A DNA stretch of 37,041 nucleotides from Frankia torreyi (GTDB lineage: Bacteria > Actinomycetota > Actinomycetes > Frankiales > Frankiaceae): positions 19,770-56,810 of the forward strand of contig NZ_JYFN01000014.1 in NCBI RefSeq assembly GCF_000948395.1. Reading direction: 5' to 3'. Each line of letters begins with the position of its first letter. Within the stretch, counting starts at the first letter, position 1. The notes beneath the pieces were generated by a model. The model had not been told where the DNA came from. It made no database searches and saw only the letters and a list, made by a program, of their open reading frames with translations. The position numbers and the translations under genes are program-made. This document shows positions 30,551 through 37,041 of this stretch, piece by piece.

Positions 30551-31695
30551 CATCCGCAGACCACAACAACGGCGTGCACGACGACCTCAGCGTGCACGAC
30601 GACCTCAGCGTGCACGACGACCTCAGCGTCTACGTGTTACCGGGGCGGGCGAGCGATCCCGCCCGGGCCCTGCGGGAGGCGCGCGACGCCGAGCGGGCCG
30701 GCTTCGGCGCGGTCTACGTCAGCGAGCGGCTCGACCTCAAGGAGGCCGGGGTGGTCTGCGGGGCGCTCGCCGCGACGACCGACCGCTGCCGCGTCGGGAC
30801 CGCAGTGATCCATCAGGGCACCCGGCATCCCCTCACCATCGCCGCGCTGGCGGCGACCGCGCACACGCTGAGCGGCGGCCGGTTCGTCCTCGGGCTCGGC
30901 CGAGGGCTGGGGGCGCTGGCGCCGTCGCTCGGCGTCCCGCCGCCGACGCTGCGCGGGCTGGAGCACCTGGTGGGCGTGCTGCGGCGGCTGTGGACAGGCG
31001 AGGCGATCCGGGAGGAGGGCACGGCGGGGTCGTTCCGCGGGATGCGCTTCTCCGACCTGCCCCCGGACGGCGCGCCGCCGGTCGTCCTCGGCACCATCGG
31101 CCCACGCGGGCTCGACCTCGCCGGGCGGGCGTTCGACGGGGTCATCCTGCACCCGTTCCTCACGGTCGACGCGGTGGCCGCCTCGGTGGCGGCGGTGCGC
31201 GGCGCCGCGGAGCGGGCCGGACGCGACCCCGCGTCGGTCCGGGTCATCACCACCTTCGTCGCCGCGCCCGACCTGCCGCCCGACCGGGCTGACCTCGCGG
31301 TGCGGGCGCGGGCGGTCAGCTACTTCCAGGTCCGCGGCCTCGGGGAGCTGCTGGTCGAACGCAACGGTTGGGATCCGGCGGTGCTCGACCGGCTGCGCGC
31401 CCATCCCACCCTGACCGGACGCGGCATCGCGGACACCGCCGTCACCCGCGACCGGCTGGTCGACTCCGCCGAGCTGATCCCCGCGGAATGGTTCGACACC
31501 GGCGCGGCGATCGGGTCCAGTGCCGCGTGCGCGCGGCGGGCGGCGGCCTACCGCGCGGCCGGCGCCGACGAGGTGCTGGTGCACGGCGCCTCCCCCGCCG
31601 AGGCCGCCGCCATGGCCGCCGCCTGGGGTGCCCTGCGCTCCCGTCCGGACGCCGCACCCGCCTTCGCCGCCGCGGGCGGCGCAGCCGCCGGCTGA
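30547..31695 (+). CDS. LLM-class F420-dependent oxidoreductase with VHDDLS repeats
   Basis: This 382-aa luciferase-like TIM barrel is a second F420-type enzyme in the window and only distantly similar to the one at 14492. Motifs are REARDAERAGFGAVYVSERLD, GTAVIHQGTRHP, LSGGRFVLGLGRG and PVVLGTIGPRGLDLAGR. The N-terminus has three exact VHDDLS repeats from an 18-bp tandem repeat; the fold begins right after at YVLPGRA. ATG 30547 overlaps the preceding stop. It may perform a dehydrogenation or reduction on the acyl chain or ring of the operon substrate. F420 use is inferred from the family. Confidence 0.9.
   Translation: MTSADHNNGVHDDLSVHDDLSVHDDLSVYVLPGRASDPARALREARDAERAGFGAVYVSERLDLKEAGVVCGALAATTDRCRVGTAVIHQGTRHPLTIAALAATAHTLSGGRFVLGLGRGLGALAPSLGVPPPTLRGLEHLVGVLRRLWTGEAIREEGTAGSFRGMRFSDLPPDGAPPVVLGTIGPRGLDLAGRAFDGVILHPFLTVDAVAASVAAVRGAAERAGRDPASVRVITTFVAAPDLPPDRADLAVRARAVSYFQVRGLGELLVERNGWDPAVLDRLRAHPTLTGRGIADTAVTRDRLVDSAELIPAEWFDTGAAIGSSAACARRAAAYRAAGADEVLVHGASPAEAAAMAAAWGALRSRPDAAPAFAAAGGAAAG
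30574..30627. repeat. Exact 18-bp in-frame tandem repeat (VHDDLS)
   Basis: gtgcacgacgacctcagc is repeated three times without a mismatch immediately before the folded domain of the F420 oxidoreductase. Each unit contains an in-frame GTG, so changes in copy number would also create alternative start codons. Confidence 0.95.
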
Positions 31696-31807
31696 CCAGC
31701 CCTCCGCAAGGAACCACCAGCCCGCCACAGGCAACCACTCCCGGGACGAGCAACCAGGCCCGCGACAAGCAACCAGGCCCCGCCGAGCACAGCCAGGAGT
31801 CGCCGTC

Positions 31808-32968
31808 ATGCAACGCACGCTTTTCGAGGCCGAACACGAGGAGTTCCGCGAGCTCGTGCGGACCTTCGTCACCAAGGAATGCCAGCCGCATCACGAGGAG
31901 TGGGAGCGGGCCGGCGTCGTCGACCGCTCCGCCTGGCGTCGGGCCGGTGAGATGGGCCTGCTCGGGCTCACGGTGCCCGAGCAGTACGGCGGCGCCGGGC
32001 TGAGCGACCCCCGCTTCGACGTGATCGTCACCGAGGAGCTGGCGTTCGGCGGCATCACCGGACTCGGACTGTCGCTGCACAACGAGCTGCTCGCCCCCTA
32101 CCTGGTGGGCCTGACCACCGACGCGCAGAAGGCGCGCTGGCTGCCCGGCTACTGCTCCGGCGAGACCGTCACCGCCATCGCGATGAGCGAGCCCGGCGCC
32201 GGCAGCGACCTGCGCGGCATCCGCACGACCGCCATCCGCGATGGCGACCACTTCGTCGTCAACGGCGCCAAGACCTTCATCAGCAACGGCCTGCTCGCCG
32301 ACCTCGTGGTCGTGGCGGTCAAGACCGACCCGGGGGCCGGGCGGGGCTCGCTCAGCCTGCTCGCGGTGGAGCGCGCCACCCCCGGCTTCGAGCGGGGACG
32401 CAAGCTCGACAAGGTCGGCCTGCGCGCGCAGGACACCGCCGAGCTGTTCTTCAACGACGCCCGGGTGCCGGCGGCCAACCTGCTCGGCGAGGAGCACCGC
32501 GGGCTGCACTACCTGATGCGCAACCTGGCGGCCGAGCGGCTGTCCATCGCCGTCGGCAGCGTCGCCAGCGCCCGCCGGGCCCAGGAGCTGACCAGGCAGT
32601 ACGTCCGCAGCCGCACGGCGTTCGGCACCACGATCGGCAGCTTCCAGAACACCCGGTTCGTCCTGGCGGCCCTGCATGCCCGCACGCTCGCCGTCCAGGC
32701 CCTCGTGGACGGCTGCGTCCAGGCCAGGATCGCCGGCACGCTCACCCCGCAGGACGCCGCCGCGGCCAAGCTGCTCGCCACGGAGCTGGAGTTCGACGCG
32801 GTCGACGCCGGGGTCCAGCTCCACGGCGGCTACGGCTGGATGGAGGAGTACCCGATCGCCCGGATGTACCGCGACGTGCGCATCACCCGGATCTTCGGCG
32901 GCAGCAGCGAGATCATGAAGGAGGTCGTCGGCCGCGCGCTGCGACTCGACGACCCCACCGCCCCCTGA
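31808..32968 (+). CDS. Acyl-CoA dehydrogenase
   Basis: This 386-aa homotetramer-type acyl-CoA dehydrogenase has AIAMSEPGAGSDLRGIRT (123-140), NGAKTFISNG, RSRTAFGTTIGSFQN and the C-terminal GGYGWMEEYPIARMYRDVR. The probable catalytic base is Glu243 in AAERLSIA (helix-G position); the C-terminal motif is IFGGSSEIMKE. AGGAG lies 9 bases before ATG 31808. It follows the F420 oxidoreductase after a 112-bp repeat-like spacer and is the last gene of the operon. It would perform the first oxidation of an acyl-CoA, followed by the hydratases encoded upstream. Confidence 0.93.
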   Translation: MQRTLFEAEHEEFRELVRTFVTKECQPHHEEWERAGVVDRSAWRRAGEMGLLGLTVPEQYGGAGLSDPRFDVIVTEELAFGGITGLGLSLHNELLAPYLVGLTTDAQKARWLPGYCSGETVTAIAMSEPGAGSDLRGIRTTAIRDGDHFVVNGAKTFISNGLLADLVVVAVKTDPGAGRGSLSLLAVERATPGFERGRKLDKVGLRAQDTAELFFNDARVPAANLLGEEHRGLHYLMRNLAAERLSIAVGSVASARRAQELTRQYVRSRTAFGTTIGSFQNTRFVLAALHARTLAVQALVDGCVQARIAGTLTPQDAAAAKLLATELEFDAVDAGVQLHGGYGWMEEYPIARMYRDVRITRIFGGSSEIMKEVVGRALRLDDPTAP

Positions 32969-32983
32969 ACGACCAGCCTGCTC

Positions 32984-33068
32984 CCGCCCGCCAGCCCGAC
33001 CCGCCCGCCAGCCCGACCCGGCTGCCCGACCGGCCCGGCTGCCCGACCGGCCCGGCTGCCCGACCGGC
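32984..33068. repeat. 17-bp intergenic tandem repeat
   Basis: Two copies of ccgcccgccagcccgac and three of ccggctgcccgaccggc follow in register, all 17 bp. The repeat lies just after the acyl-CoA dehydrogenase stop. The period is not divisible by three, as in the other intergenic repeats here. Confidence 0.93.
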
Positions 33069-33143
33069 CAGGCCCCTTGGCCGCCTACCCGAAGACCTCC
33101 GTATCCGATTTATCCCTCCGACAAGCAATGCCGATTTCATTCG

Positions 33144-33181
33144 ACTCATGAGTTGACAATAATGGTGGACCTTCCTACGAT
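33144..33181 (+). promoter_or_regulatory. Promoter with -35 TTGACA, 17-bp spacer, -10 TACGAT and overlapping palindrome
   Basis: The -35 TTGACA (33153-33158) is consensus, followed by 17 bp and TACGAT (33176-33181). The start point would fall at about 33188, the A of the ATG, implying a leaderless message. ACTCATGAGT (33144-33153) is a perfect 10-bp palindrome touching the -35 box and is a probable operator. Confidence 0.65.
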
Positions 33182-33187
33182 GAGGTC

Positions 33188-33913
33188 ATGGCAGATGCGA
33201 TGGTGGGCGAGCGTCGGGTGTACCGGGAGAACGACACCGACATCCCGAGCGAGTTCTCCGACCTGCTGGTGCGCATGCTCGTGCACCACCTGGAGAACTC
33301 GACGAACCGGTACTACACCGAGCTGCTGAACCACCTGTGGGAACGCTGCATGACGCTCGCTCCCGAGGAGCGACTGAAGACGACCTTCGCGAAGCTCATG
33401 CAGCAGGAGGTCGAGCACGGCGTCATCACGGCGCGGATCCTGGCGGGCCTGGGCGTCGGCAGGATCGAGCAGCCGATCAAGCAGTACCTGTTCCACCTGC
33501 CCATCGACACGTTCTGCGACATGGCGTACTTCAACGCCCTGGGCGACCGGGTGGGCTGCTACATCGGGGAGACGTGGGAGGACGTGCCCTACGAGCCCCT
33601 GTTGAACGTGGCGGAACGCCTGCACAAGGACGAGGTGTTCCACGCGACGTTCGGCATGTCGAACCTGCGTCGCGTGTGCGCCGATCCGGCCGGGCTGGCG
33701 GAGGCCAACGAGAAGATAAAGATCTGGTGGCCGGCCGCGCTGGACATGTTCGGCCGGTCGGACTCGGAGTTCAGCGACGCCTACGTCCGCTGGGGCCTGC
33801 GCAAGCTCAACAACGCCCAGCTCCGCCAGCAGTACATCGCCGACACCCGTCCACTGCTGGAGGAACTCGGCATCACCGTTCCCGCGGACACGGCGAACCG
33901 CCGTTTCCTCTGA
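33188..33913 (+). CDS. PaaA-like ferritin-fold di-iron protein
   Basis: This 241-aa helical protein resembles the phenylacetyl-CoA epoxidase PaaA/PaaC family. Carboxylate/His ligands fit a four-helix di-iron site: Glu45 (YYTELLNH), Glu74-x-x-His77 (QQEVEHG), Glu128 (YIGETWE) and Glu149-x-x-His152 (KDEVFHA). None of PaaB, C, D or E is nearby, so it is either an orphan oxygenase working with distant partners or a different oxidase with the same fold. A near-consensus promoter places transcription start at or next to ATG 33188, so the message is probably leaderless. It is translationally linked to the small gene at 33941 through two mini-ORFs. The PaaK-like ligase upstream hints at an aromatic-CoA substrate. 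Confidence 0.82.
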   Translation: MADAMVGERRVYRENDTDIPSEFSDLLVRMLVHHLENSTNRYYTELLNHLWERCMTLAPEERLKTTFAKLMQQEVEHGVITARILAGLGVGRIEQPIKQYLFHLPIDTFCDMAYFNALGDRVGCYIGETWEDVPYEPLLNVAERLHKDEVFHATFGMSNLRRVCADPAGLAEANEKIKIWWPAALDMFGRSDSEFSDAYVRWGLRKLNNAQLRQQYIADTRPLLEELGITVPADTANRRFL

Positions 33914-33949
33914 TGGCGCGGGCATGAGGCAGGCGCGGGCATGAGGCAG
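33911..33949 (+). promoter_or_regulatory. Chain of overlapping mini-ORFs created by an exact 17-bp duplication
   Basis: The di-iron gene stop overlaps ATG 33913 (TGATG). That opens a 4-codon ORF ending at 33927, which overlaps ATG 33924 (ATGA). That in turn opens a 6-codon ORF ending at 33944, which overlaps ATG 33941 (ATGA), the start of the next gene. The 17-bp unit gcgcgggcatgaggcag is duplicated exactly (33916-33932, 33933-33949). Ribosomes could pass down the chain by repeated termination-reinitiation. Confidence 0.75.
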
Positions 33950-34252
33950 GACGGGGCGCCACCCCCCGCCGATCCCGCCCCGGGTCCCGCAGCGCCGCGC
34001 ACCCGGACGGTCGACGTCCACCGCTACGGCCCCGACGCCGTCGTCCTCGACGTCCACCTCGGGCAGTACCGCGAGGTCTTCTTCGTCCTCACCGGCGACA
34101 AGAGTGTGACCATCACGATGCTCGACGGCAGCGACCCGACCCATCACGAGGCCCAGGTCTTCGTCTTCGCCAAGCCGTGGCAGTGGTCGCTCGACGCCCC
34201 CGATGAGGAAGTCCTGCTCCGGGTGTGGCAGTCCGTCGGCGTCCAGCGCTGA
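33941..34252 (+). CDS. Small protein of unknown function linked to the di-iron gene
   Basis: The 103-aa product has a Pro-rich N-terminus of about 20 residues, then a compact, beta-rich sequence (TVDVHRYGPDAVVLDVHLG, EVFFVLTGDKSVTITMLDG, VFVFAKPWQW, EVLLRVWQSVGVQR). No family was recognised. There is no signal peptide or membrane segment. Its coupling to the PaaA-like gene suggests a subunit or effector for that protein, as PaaB- or MmoB-like small proteins serve other di-iron enzymes, but no such homology is visible. ATG 33941 is the only one of three closely spaced ATGs that opens a long frame. Confidence 0.72.
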   Translation: MRQDGAPPPADPAPGPAAPRTRTVDVHRYGPDAVVLDVHLGQYREVFFVLTGDKSVTITMLDGSDPTHHEAQVFVFAKPWQWSLDAPDEEVLLRVWQSVGVQR

Positions 34253-34870
34253 CACGGCGCACCCCACCCGCACATCCCGGCCGGCCGTGGTCTCGCCACC
34301 CCGACCCCAGGCCCGCGGCCCCGCCACCGGGACGTATCCCAGCATGAGCTGGCCTTGTCGACGGGCGGAACCGTCGTCATCGTGATCACCGTGCCAGGGT
34401 CCGTCATCGATCATCGGACCGCAGGCATCGGCCGTGGTGTTCCGCGGAACCGCGTCCCGGTCCCCCCGCCCGCGCGGCTGTTCGCCGGAGCCCGGGCCGA
34501 GCCCCAGCCGCCTAATTACTGACGGTGACGGTCGAGGGGGGTGAGAGCGGGGGTGTGCGGGGGGCCGGCGTCCCGTGGTTCTTTGCTATGGACATATTTG
34601 CTATGGACATAGCGGACGCCAAACCGGCCACAGGGACCACGGTGGTCGCTCTCCCACGCATCCACCCCGAACACCGACCCGTCGCCGCCACGCTCCGCGA
34701 TCGCTGCCGCCGCCGCCGCGAGCACGTGACACGGTCATGCAGATTCCGCGGAACCGGCTCCCACTCCGCCCCGCGAGGACAGTCCGCTAACGGTGATGTC
34801 GGTGAGGTCGCGGCGCGGCAGCCGGGCGGCGCGGCAGCCGGGCGGCGAGGCGGCGGCGGGAACCGGTTGA
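34253..34870. other. Gene-poor region with AT-rich 15-bp repeat
   Basis: Nothing in either strand over these 618 bp could be assigned to a gene; short open frames overlap one another in several frames. The only distinctive structure is the direct repeat at 34582-34611. This may be degraded sequence beside the regulator pseudogene. Confidence 0.5.
34582..34611. repeat. Two exact 15-bp AT-rich repeats, each with an inner palindrome
   Basis: tttgctatggacata occurs twice head-to-tail. Each copy contains TATG-GA-CATA, a small inverted repeat. The low GC content is striking for this window. They could be paired protein-binding sites, though no obvious gene starts close by. Confidence 0.75.
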
Positions 34871-35470
34871 TCAGCGATGCGGTGAGAAGCCCTCGAGCAG
34901 GGGGACAGTCGCGCGATAACCGCGACGGGCGCGGTGCCCGCTGGTCGTGATCCCGGTTGAATCTCACGGTCGCGGTAGGCGGCGATCAGATCGCTGATGG
35001 CCGCGGGCATCGCGGTCAGCTCCTCCGGCGTGAGGTGGACGACCTGGCTGAACGCCTCGTCCCTGCGCCACCGGCTGGGCGCCTGCGCGCGACGAGACAG
35101 CCAACGCTGGTAGGCCTCGTCCTCCAGTCCGCCGGCCAGCTCGCCGAGGTCGTCCCCGTTGGTCGACTCGGCGGTCGTGGTGGCCAGCCGCCAGGGCCGC
35201 CGCCGGCCGTGCTCCGTTGGCGCGGGCTCGATCAGGCCACGTCGCGAGCTGGCGCGGGTGGAAGGAGTAAAGGCCGGTGCTGCCGCCCAGTTCGCGAGCC
35301 GCGTCGGTCGACGTCACCGTGGCCCGCCGACGCAGCAGGTCCCGCAGCGCCGCGCGCACCGGATGCTCGGCGGACACGCAGCGACGGCGCGCGGCACTGA
35401 AGGCGATCCGTGCAGCGGACTGGGACAACCGGCCCAAGCCGAGGATCTTCATCAGTCCGCACTGAGCCAT
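34871..35470 (-). pseudogene. ArsR-like winged-helix regulator, two frameshifts
   Basis: Read from ATG 35470, the first about 76 codons give a winged-helix start (HPVRAALRDLLRRRATVTST, then DAARELGGSTGLYSFHPRQLA). Near 35240 the sense moves to another frame: GLIEPAPTEHGRRRPWRLAT, then DDLGELAGGLEDEAYQRWLS, HLTPEELTAMPAAISDLIAAY and VAVIARL. Near 34905 it moves again (PLLEGFSPHR, then TGA at 34871-34873). Joined, this is a normal ArsR-type repressor of about 199 residues with HTH, recognition helix, GLIE wing entry and C-terminal dimer helices. Each change is explained by a single-base indel. Sequencing error remains possible; otherwise the regulator is lost. Its neighbours or former targets are unknown. 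Confidence 0.75.
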
Positions 35471-35489
35471 CCGACGGAGTCGGCGGGGC

Positions 35490-35514
35490 GCCGGCCGGCG
35501 GGGGCGGGGCCGGC
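35490..35514. terminator. GC-rich hairpin after the binding-protein gene
   Basis: GCCGGCC (35490-35496) pairs exactly with GGCCGGC (35508-35514) across an 11-nt loop. It lies 23 bp past the stop of the minus-strand binding protein. It is short and has no U tract. Confidence 0.4.
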
Positions 35515-35536
35515 CGGGAGCCCGGGGTAGGCGGGG

Positions 35537-36880
35537 TCAGCTCACCGGGGCGAGCAGGTTGACCGGCTTGTCGTTGAGGCCGTCGCGGACGCTCGTCCAC
35601 TTGCCGCCGGTGTACTGGTCGACGCCGATCTGGTGGCCGCAGACGGCGACGAACGGTGCCTGACCGCACTTGAGCGGGCCGACCTGGAGCATCGCCGGAC
35701 CGGCGAAGCCGCGCAGCGCCCGGTCCACGACGTCGAAGGACGTGGCCTTGTCCACGCCGAGCTGGTTGACGATCTTGGCGGCGGTCATCACGGTGCCGAA
35801 CGTCGGCCCGCTGAAGCCGCGCAGCTCGACGGGGGCGCTGCCCAGCGGCTTGGCGTACTTCGCCGCGGCGTACTGGTAGGTCTTCATCCCGGAGTCGACG
35901 TCGGGCAGGTCGAAGTTGTAGCCGTAGTTGGCGTAGTACCAGCCGTCGGGGACGGCGTCGGCGGCACCGACGGTCTTGAGGTGCGCCCGCACCGGCACGT
36001 CGGCGCACTGGTCGGTCGTGATCACCTTGGGCTTGATGCCGAGCGAGTGGATCGCGTCGTACATGCTGATGCAGCTGCTCGGGGGGAAGGCGGTGATCAG
36101 CGCGTCGGCGCTGCCCGCGCCGCTGGCCTGCAACGCCGTCGTCAGGTCCGGGGTGGTGGCCTGCAGGCTGATGAACACCGGGCGGAACTTCACCTTGGCG
36201 GCGTCCAGGATCGGCTTCACGAGCTGCTGGGCGGCCGCGCGGCCGGCGGGCGTGTCCGGGACGATGCCCGCCACGGTGCGGGCCTTGAGCTCCTCGACGG
36301 CGAAGCGCGCCATGCCCATCAGCACCCCGGGCGAGCCGGCGGTGTAGGCGACGCCGCGGGTCGTCACGAAGTCCTCGCTGGCCAGGGCGTTGCCGATGAG
36401 GATCGCCTTGCGGCCGCCCACGGCGTCGTAGAACTCCTTGTTGCCGACGCTGAGGCCGCCGACGATCACCAGTGACAGCGACGCGTCGTTGGCCATCTGG
36501 GCGCCGCAGCGGGCGGCGTCCTCGGGCACGTTGACCGAGCAGGAGACCAGCTCGATCGGCCGGCCGCCGACGCCGCCGAGCTCGGCGTCGACGTAGGCCA
36601 CCGCGGCCCGCGCGCCCTGGGTCGCGGACGGCAGGAAGGTGTCCTGACTGACAAATCCGATCTTGTACGGCGTGCCCTTCGCCGGGCCGGCGGAGCCCCC
36701 GGTGTAGCGCAGCGCCCAGGCGTTGTTGTCGCTGTTGGCGACGGGCGCGGAGCTCACCTCCCCGGCGCCGGCAGCGCCGGCACCGTTCGCGGCGCCCCCG
36801 GACGAACCCGACGACGAACACGCCGCGGCTAAGAGCAGGGAACTGAGCGCCAGCGCCCCCGCCACAGAACGACCTCTCAC
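35537..36880 (-). CDS. Lipoprotein branched-chain-type substrate-binding protein
   Basis: This 447-aa Liv-type receptor differs clearly from the one at 2841. GTG 36880 is preferred because GGAGGCGGTACCG precedes it and the product then begins VRGRSVAGALALSSLLLAAAC, a typical lipoprotein signal with lipobox LAAAC. A Gly/Ala/Ser linker follows. The mature domain shows YKIGFVSQDTF, ARAAVAYVDAELGGVGGRPIEL and C-V-N-V-P-E-D-A-A-R-C, the family core. No permease genes are adjacent, so it may feed the fused importer at 8535 or a remote one. Its promoter lies in the AT-rich divergent gap 36881-36990. Confidence 0.9.
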   Translation of the reverse strand: MRGRSVAGALALSSLLLAAACSSSGSSGGAANGAGAAGAGEVSSAPVANSDNNAWALRYTGGSAGPAKGTPYKIGFVSQDTFLPSATQGARAAVAYVDAELGGVGGRPIELVSCSVNVPEDAARCGAQMANDASLSLVIVGGLSVGNKEFYDAVGGRKAILIGNALASEDFVTTRGVAYTAGSPGVLMGMARFAVEELKARTVAGIVPDTPAGRAAAQQLVKPILDAAKVKFRPVFISLQATTPDLTTALQASGAGSADALITAFPPSSCISMYDAIHSLGIKPKVITTDQCADVPVRAHLKTVGAADAVPDGWYYANYGYNFDLPDVDSGMKTYQYAAAKYAKPLGSAPVELRGFSGPTFGTVMTAAKIVNQLGVDKATSFDVVDRALRGFAGPAMLQVGPLKCGQAPFVAVCGHQIGVDQYTGGKWTSVRDGLNDKPVNLLAPVS

Positions 36881-36990
36881 CGGTACCGCCTCCCACCTGC
36901 GCCGGCCCCCGTGGCCGACGGGTGGGAGCACCGTACGACCCCACAATAATTTAGTCCACCAGTCGATCGAATTAATCGAGAGGTCGGCCG
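36881..36990. promoter_or_regulatory. Divergent promoter region, AT-rich with TCGATCGA/ATTAAT palindromes
   Basis: AT-rich sequence at 36942-36976 (caataatttagtcc and tcgatcgaattaatcga) lies between two divergent starts. It contains nested self-complementary words TCGATCGA and ATTAAT. It probably carries both promoters and an operator. GAGAGGTC at 36979-36986 is the ribosome site for the rightward gene. Confidence 0.45.
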
Positions 36991-37041
36991 ATGGCCCTGG
37001 GCTACGACCCGATCGACGGCTTGATCGGCCGCCCGTTCGAC
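36991..37041 (+). CDS. Partial gene of unknown function at right edge
   Basis: ATG 36991 follows GAGAGGTCGGCCG and opens a frame of 17 codons to the window end (MALGYDPIDGLIGRPFD). Too little is visible to name a family. It is divergent from the binding protein across an AT-rich promoter region, so a real gene start is likely. Confidence 0.55.
   Translation, partial: MALGYDPIDGLIGRPFD

Noticed and set aside
33188..33913. A complete phenylacetyl-CoA epoxidase operon
   Set aside because: Only one PaaA-like gene is present; PaaB, PaaC, PaaD and PaaE are not encoded in the window.
34512..34967. Several 70-150 codon ORFs on both strands beside the regulator pseudogene
   Set aside because: They overlap each other in different frames; one is partly the displaced frame of the pseudogene and none shows a domain.

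Overview
The window is very GC-rich DNA with strong GC3 codon bias, GTG/ATG starts, 4-bp ATGA/GTGA gene overlaps, F420-type luciferase-like oxidoreductases and many acyl-CoA enzymes. This points to a mycelial actinobacterium. The abundance of short tandem repeats at gene edges and of Liv-type binding proteins suggests Frankia or a relative, but that is inference. No rRNA, tRNA or CRISPR was seen. About thirty genes can be supported, nearly all catabolic or transport.

Region 1 (1-7880): a partial binding protein, a two-subunit acyl-CoA dehydrogenase pair and a lipoprotein branched-chain-type solute-binding protein lie on the minus strand. A divergent metal-dependent amidohydrolase follows. It ends at a perfect 15-bp terminator stem facing an acetoacetate-decarboxylase-like gene and a class III CoA-transferase. 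Region 2 (8535-12898): a 915-aa LivH-LivM-LivG triple fusion is coupled to LivF, and a FadR-type GntR regulator faces it across another perfect hairpin. Region 3 (13674-21287): a tightly overlapping redox operon holds a dimeric alpha/beta-barrel-like protein, an F420 oxidoreductase, an Fe-alcohol dehydrogenase, an aldehyde dehydrogenase, an SDR and an LhgO-like FAD oxidase. An alpha/beta hydrolase follows.

Region 4 (21596-26789): CitE-like lyase, MaoC hydratase and two SDRs lie on the minus strand. An IS200/IS605-type element (tnpA plus tnpB) is inserted a few bases upstream of one SDR start codon. The TnpB appears to lack its third RuvC aspartate. Region 5 (27083-34252): an acyl-CoA operon contains two MaoC-type subunits, an enoyl-CoA hydratase, a PaaK-like CoA ligase, a small unknown protein, an F420 oxidoreductase and an acyl-CoA dehydrogenase. 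Next come a stand-alone PaaA-like di-iron protein with a probably leaderless promoter and a small partner gene reached through two overlapping mini-ORFs. Region 6 (34871-37041): a twice-frameshifted ArsR-like regulator pseudogene, a second lipoprotein binding protein and the first 17 codons of a divergent gene.

Taken together the genes import small organic acids or amino-acid-like compounds, activate them to CoA thioesters and oxidise them by beta-oxidation-type and F420/NAD/FAD-dependent steps. The actual substrates cannot be read from sequence. The most unusual observations are the mini-ORF reinitiation chain, the altered TnpB, the IS sitting in a ribosome-binding region, the triple transporter fusion, the orphan PaaA-like protein, and a window-wide tendency for in-gene tandem repeats to keep units divisible by three while intergenic ones often do not.
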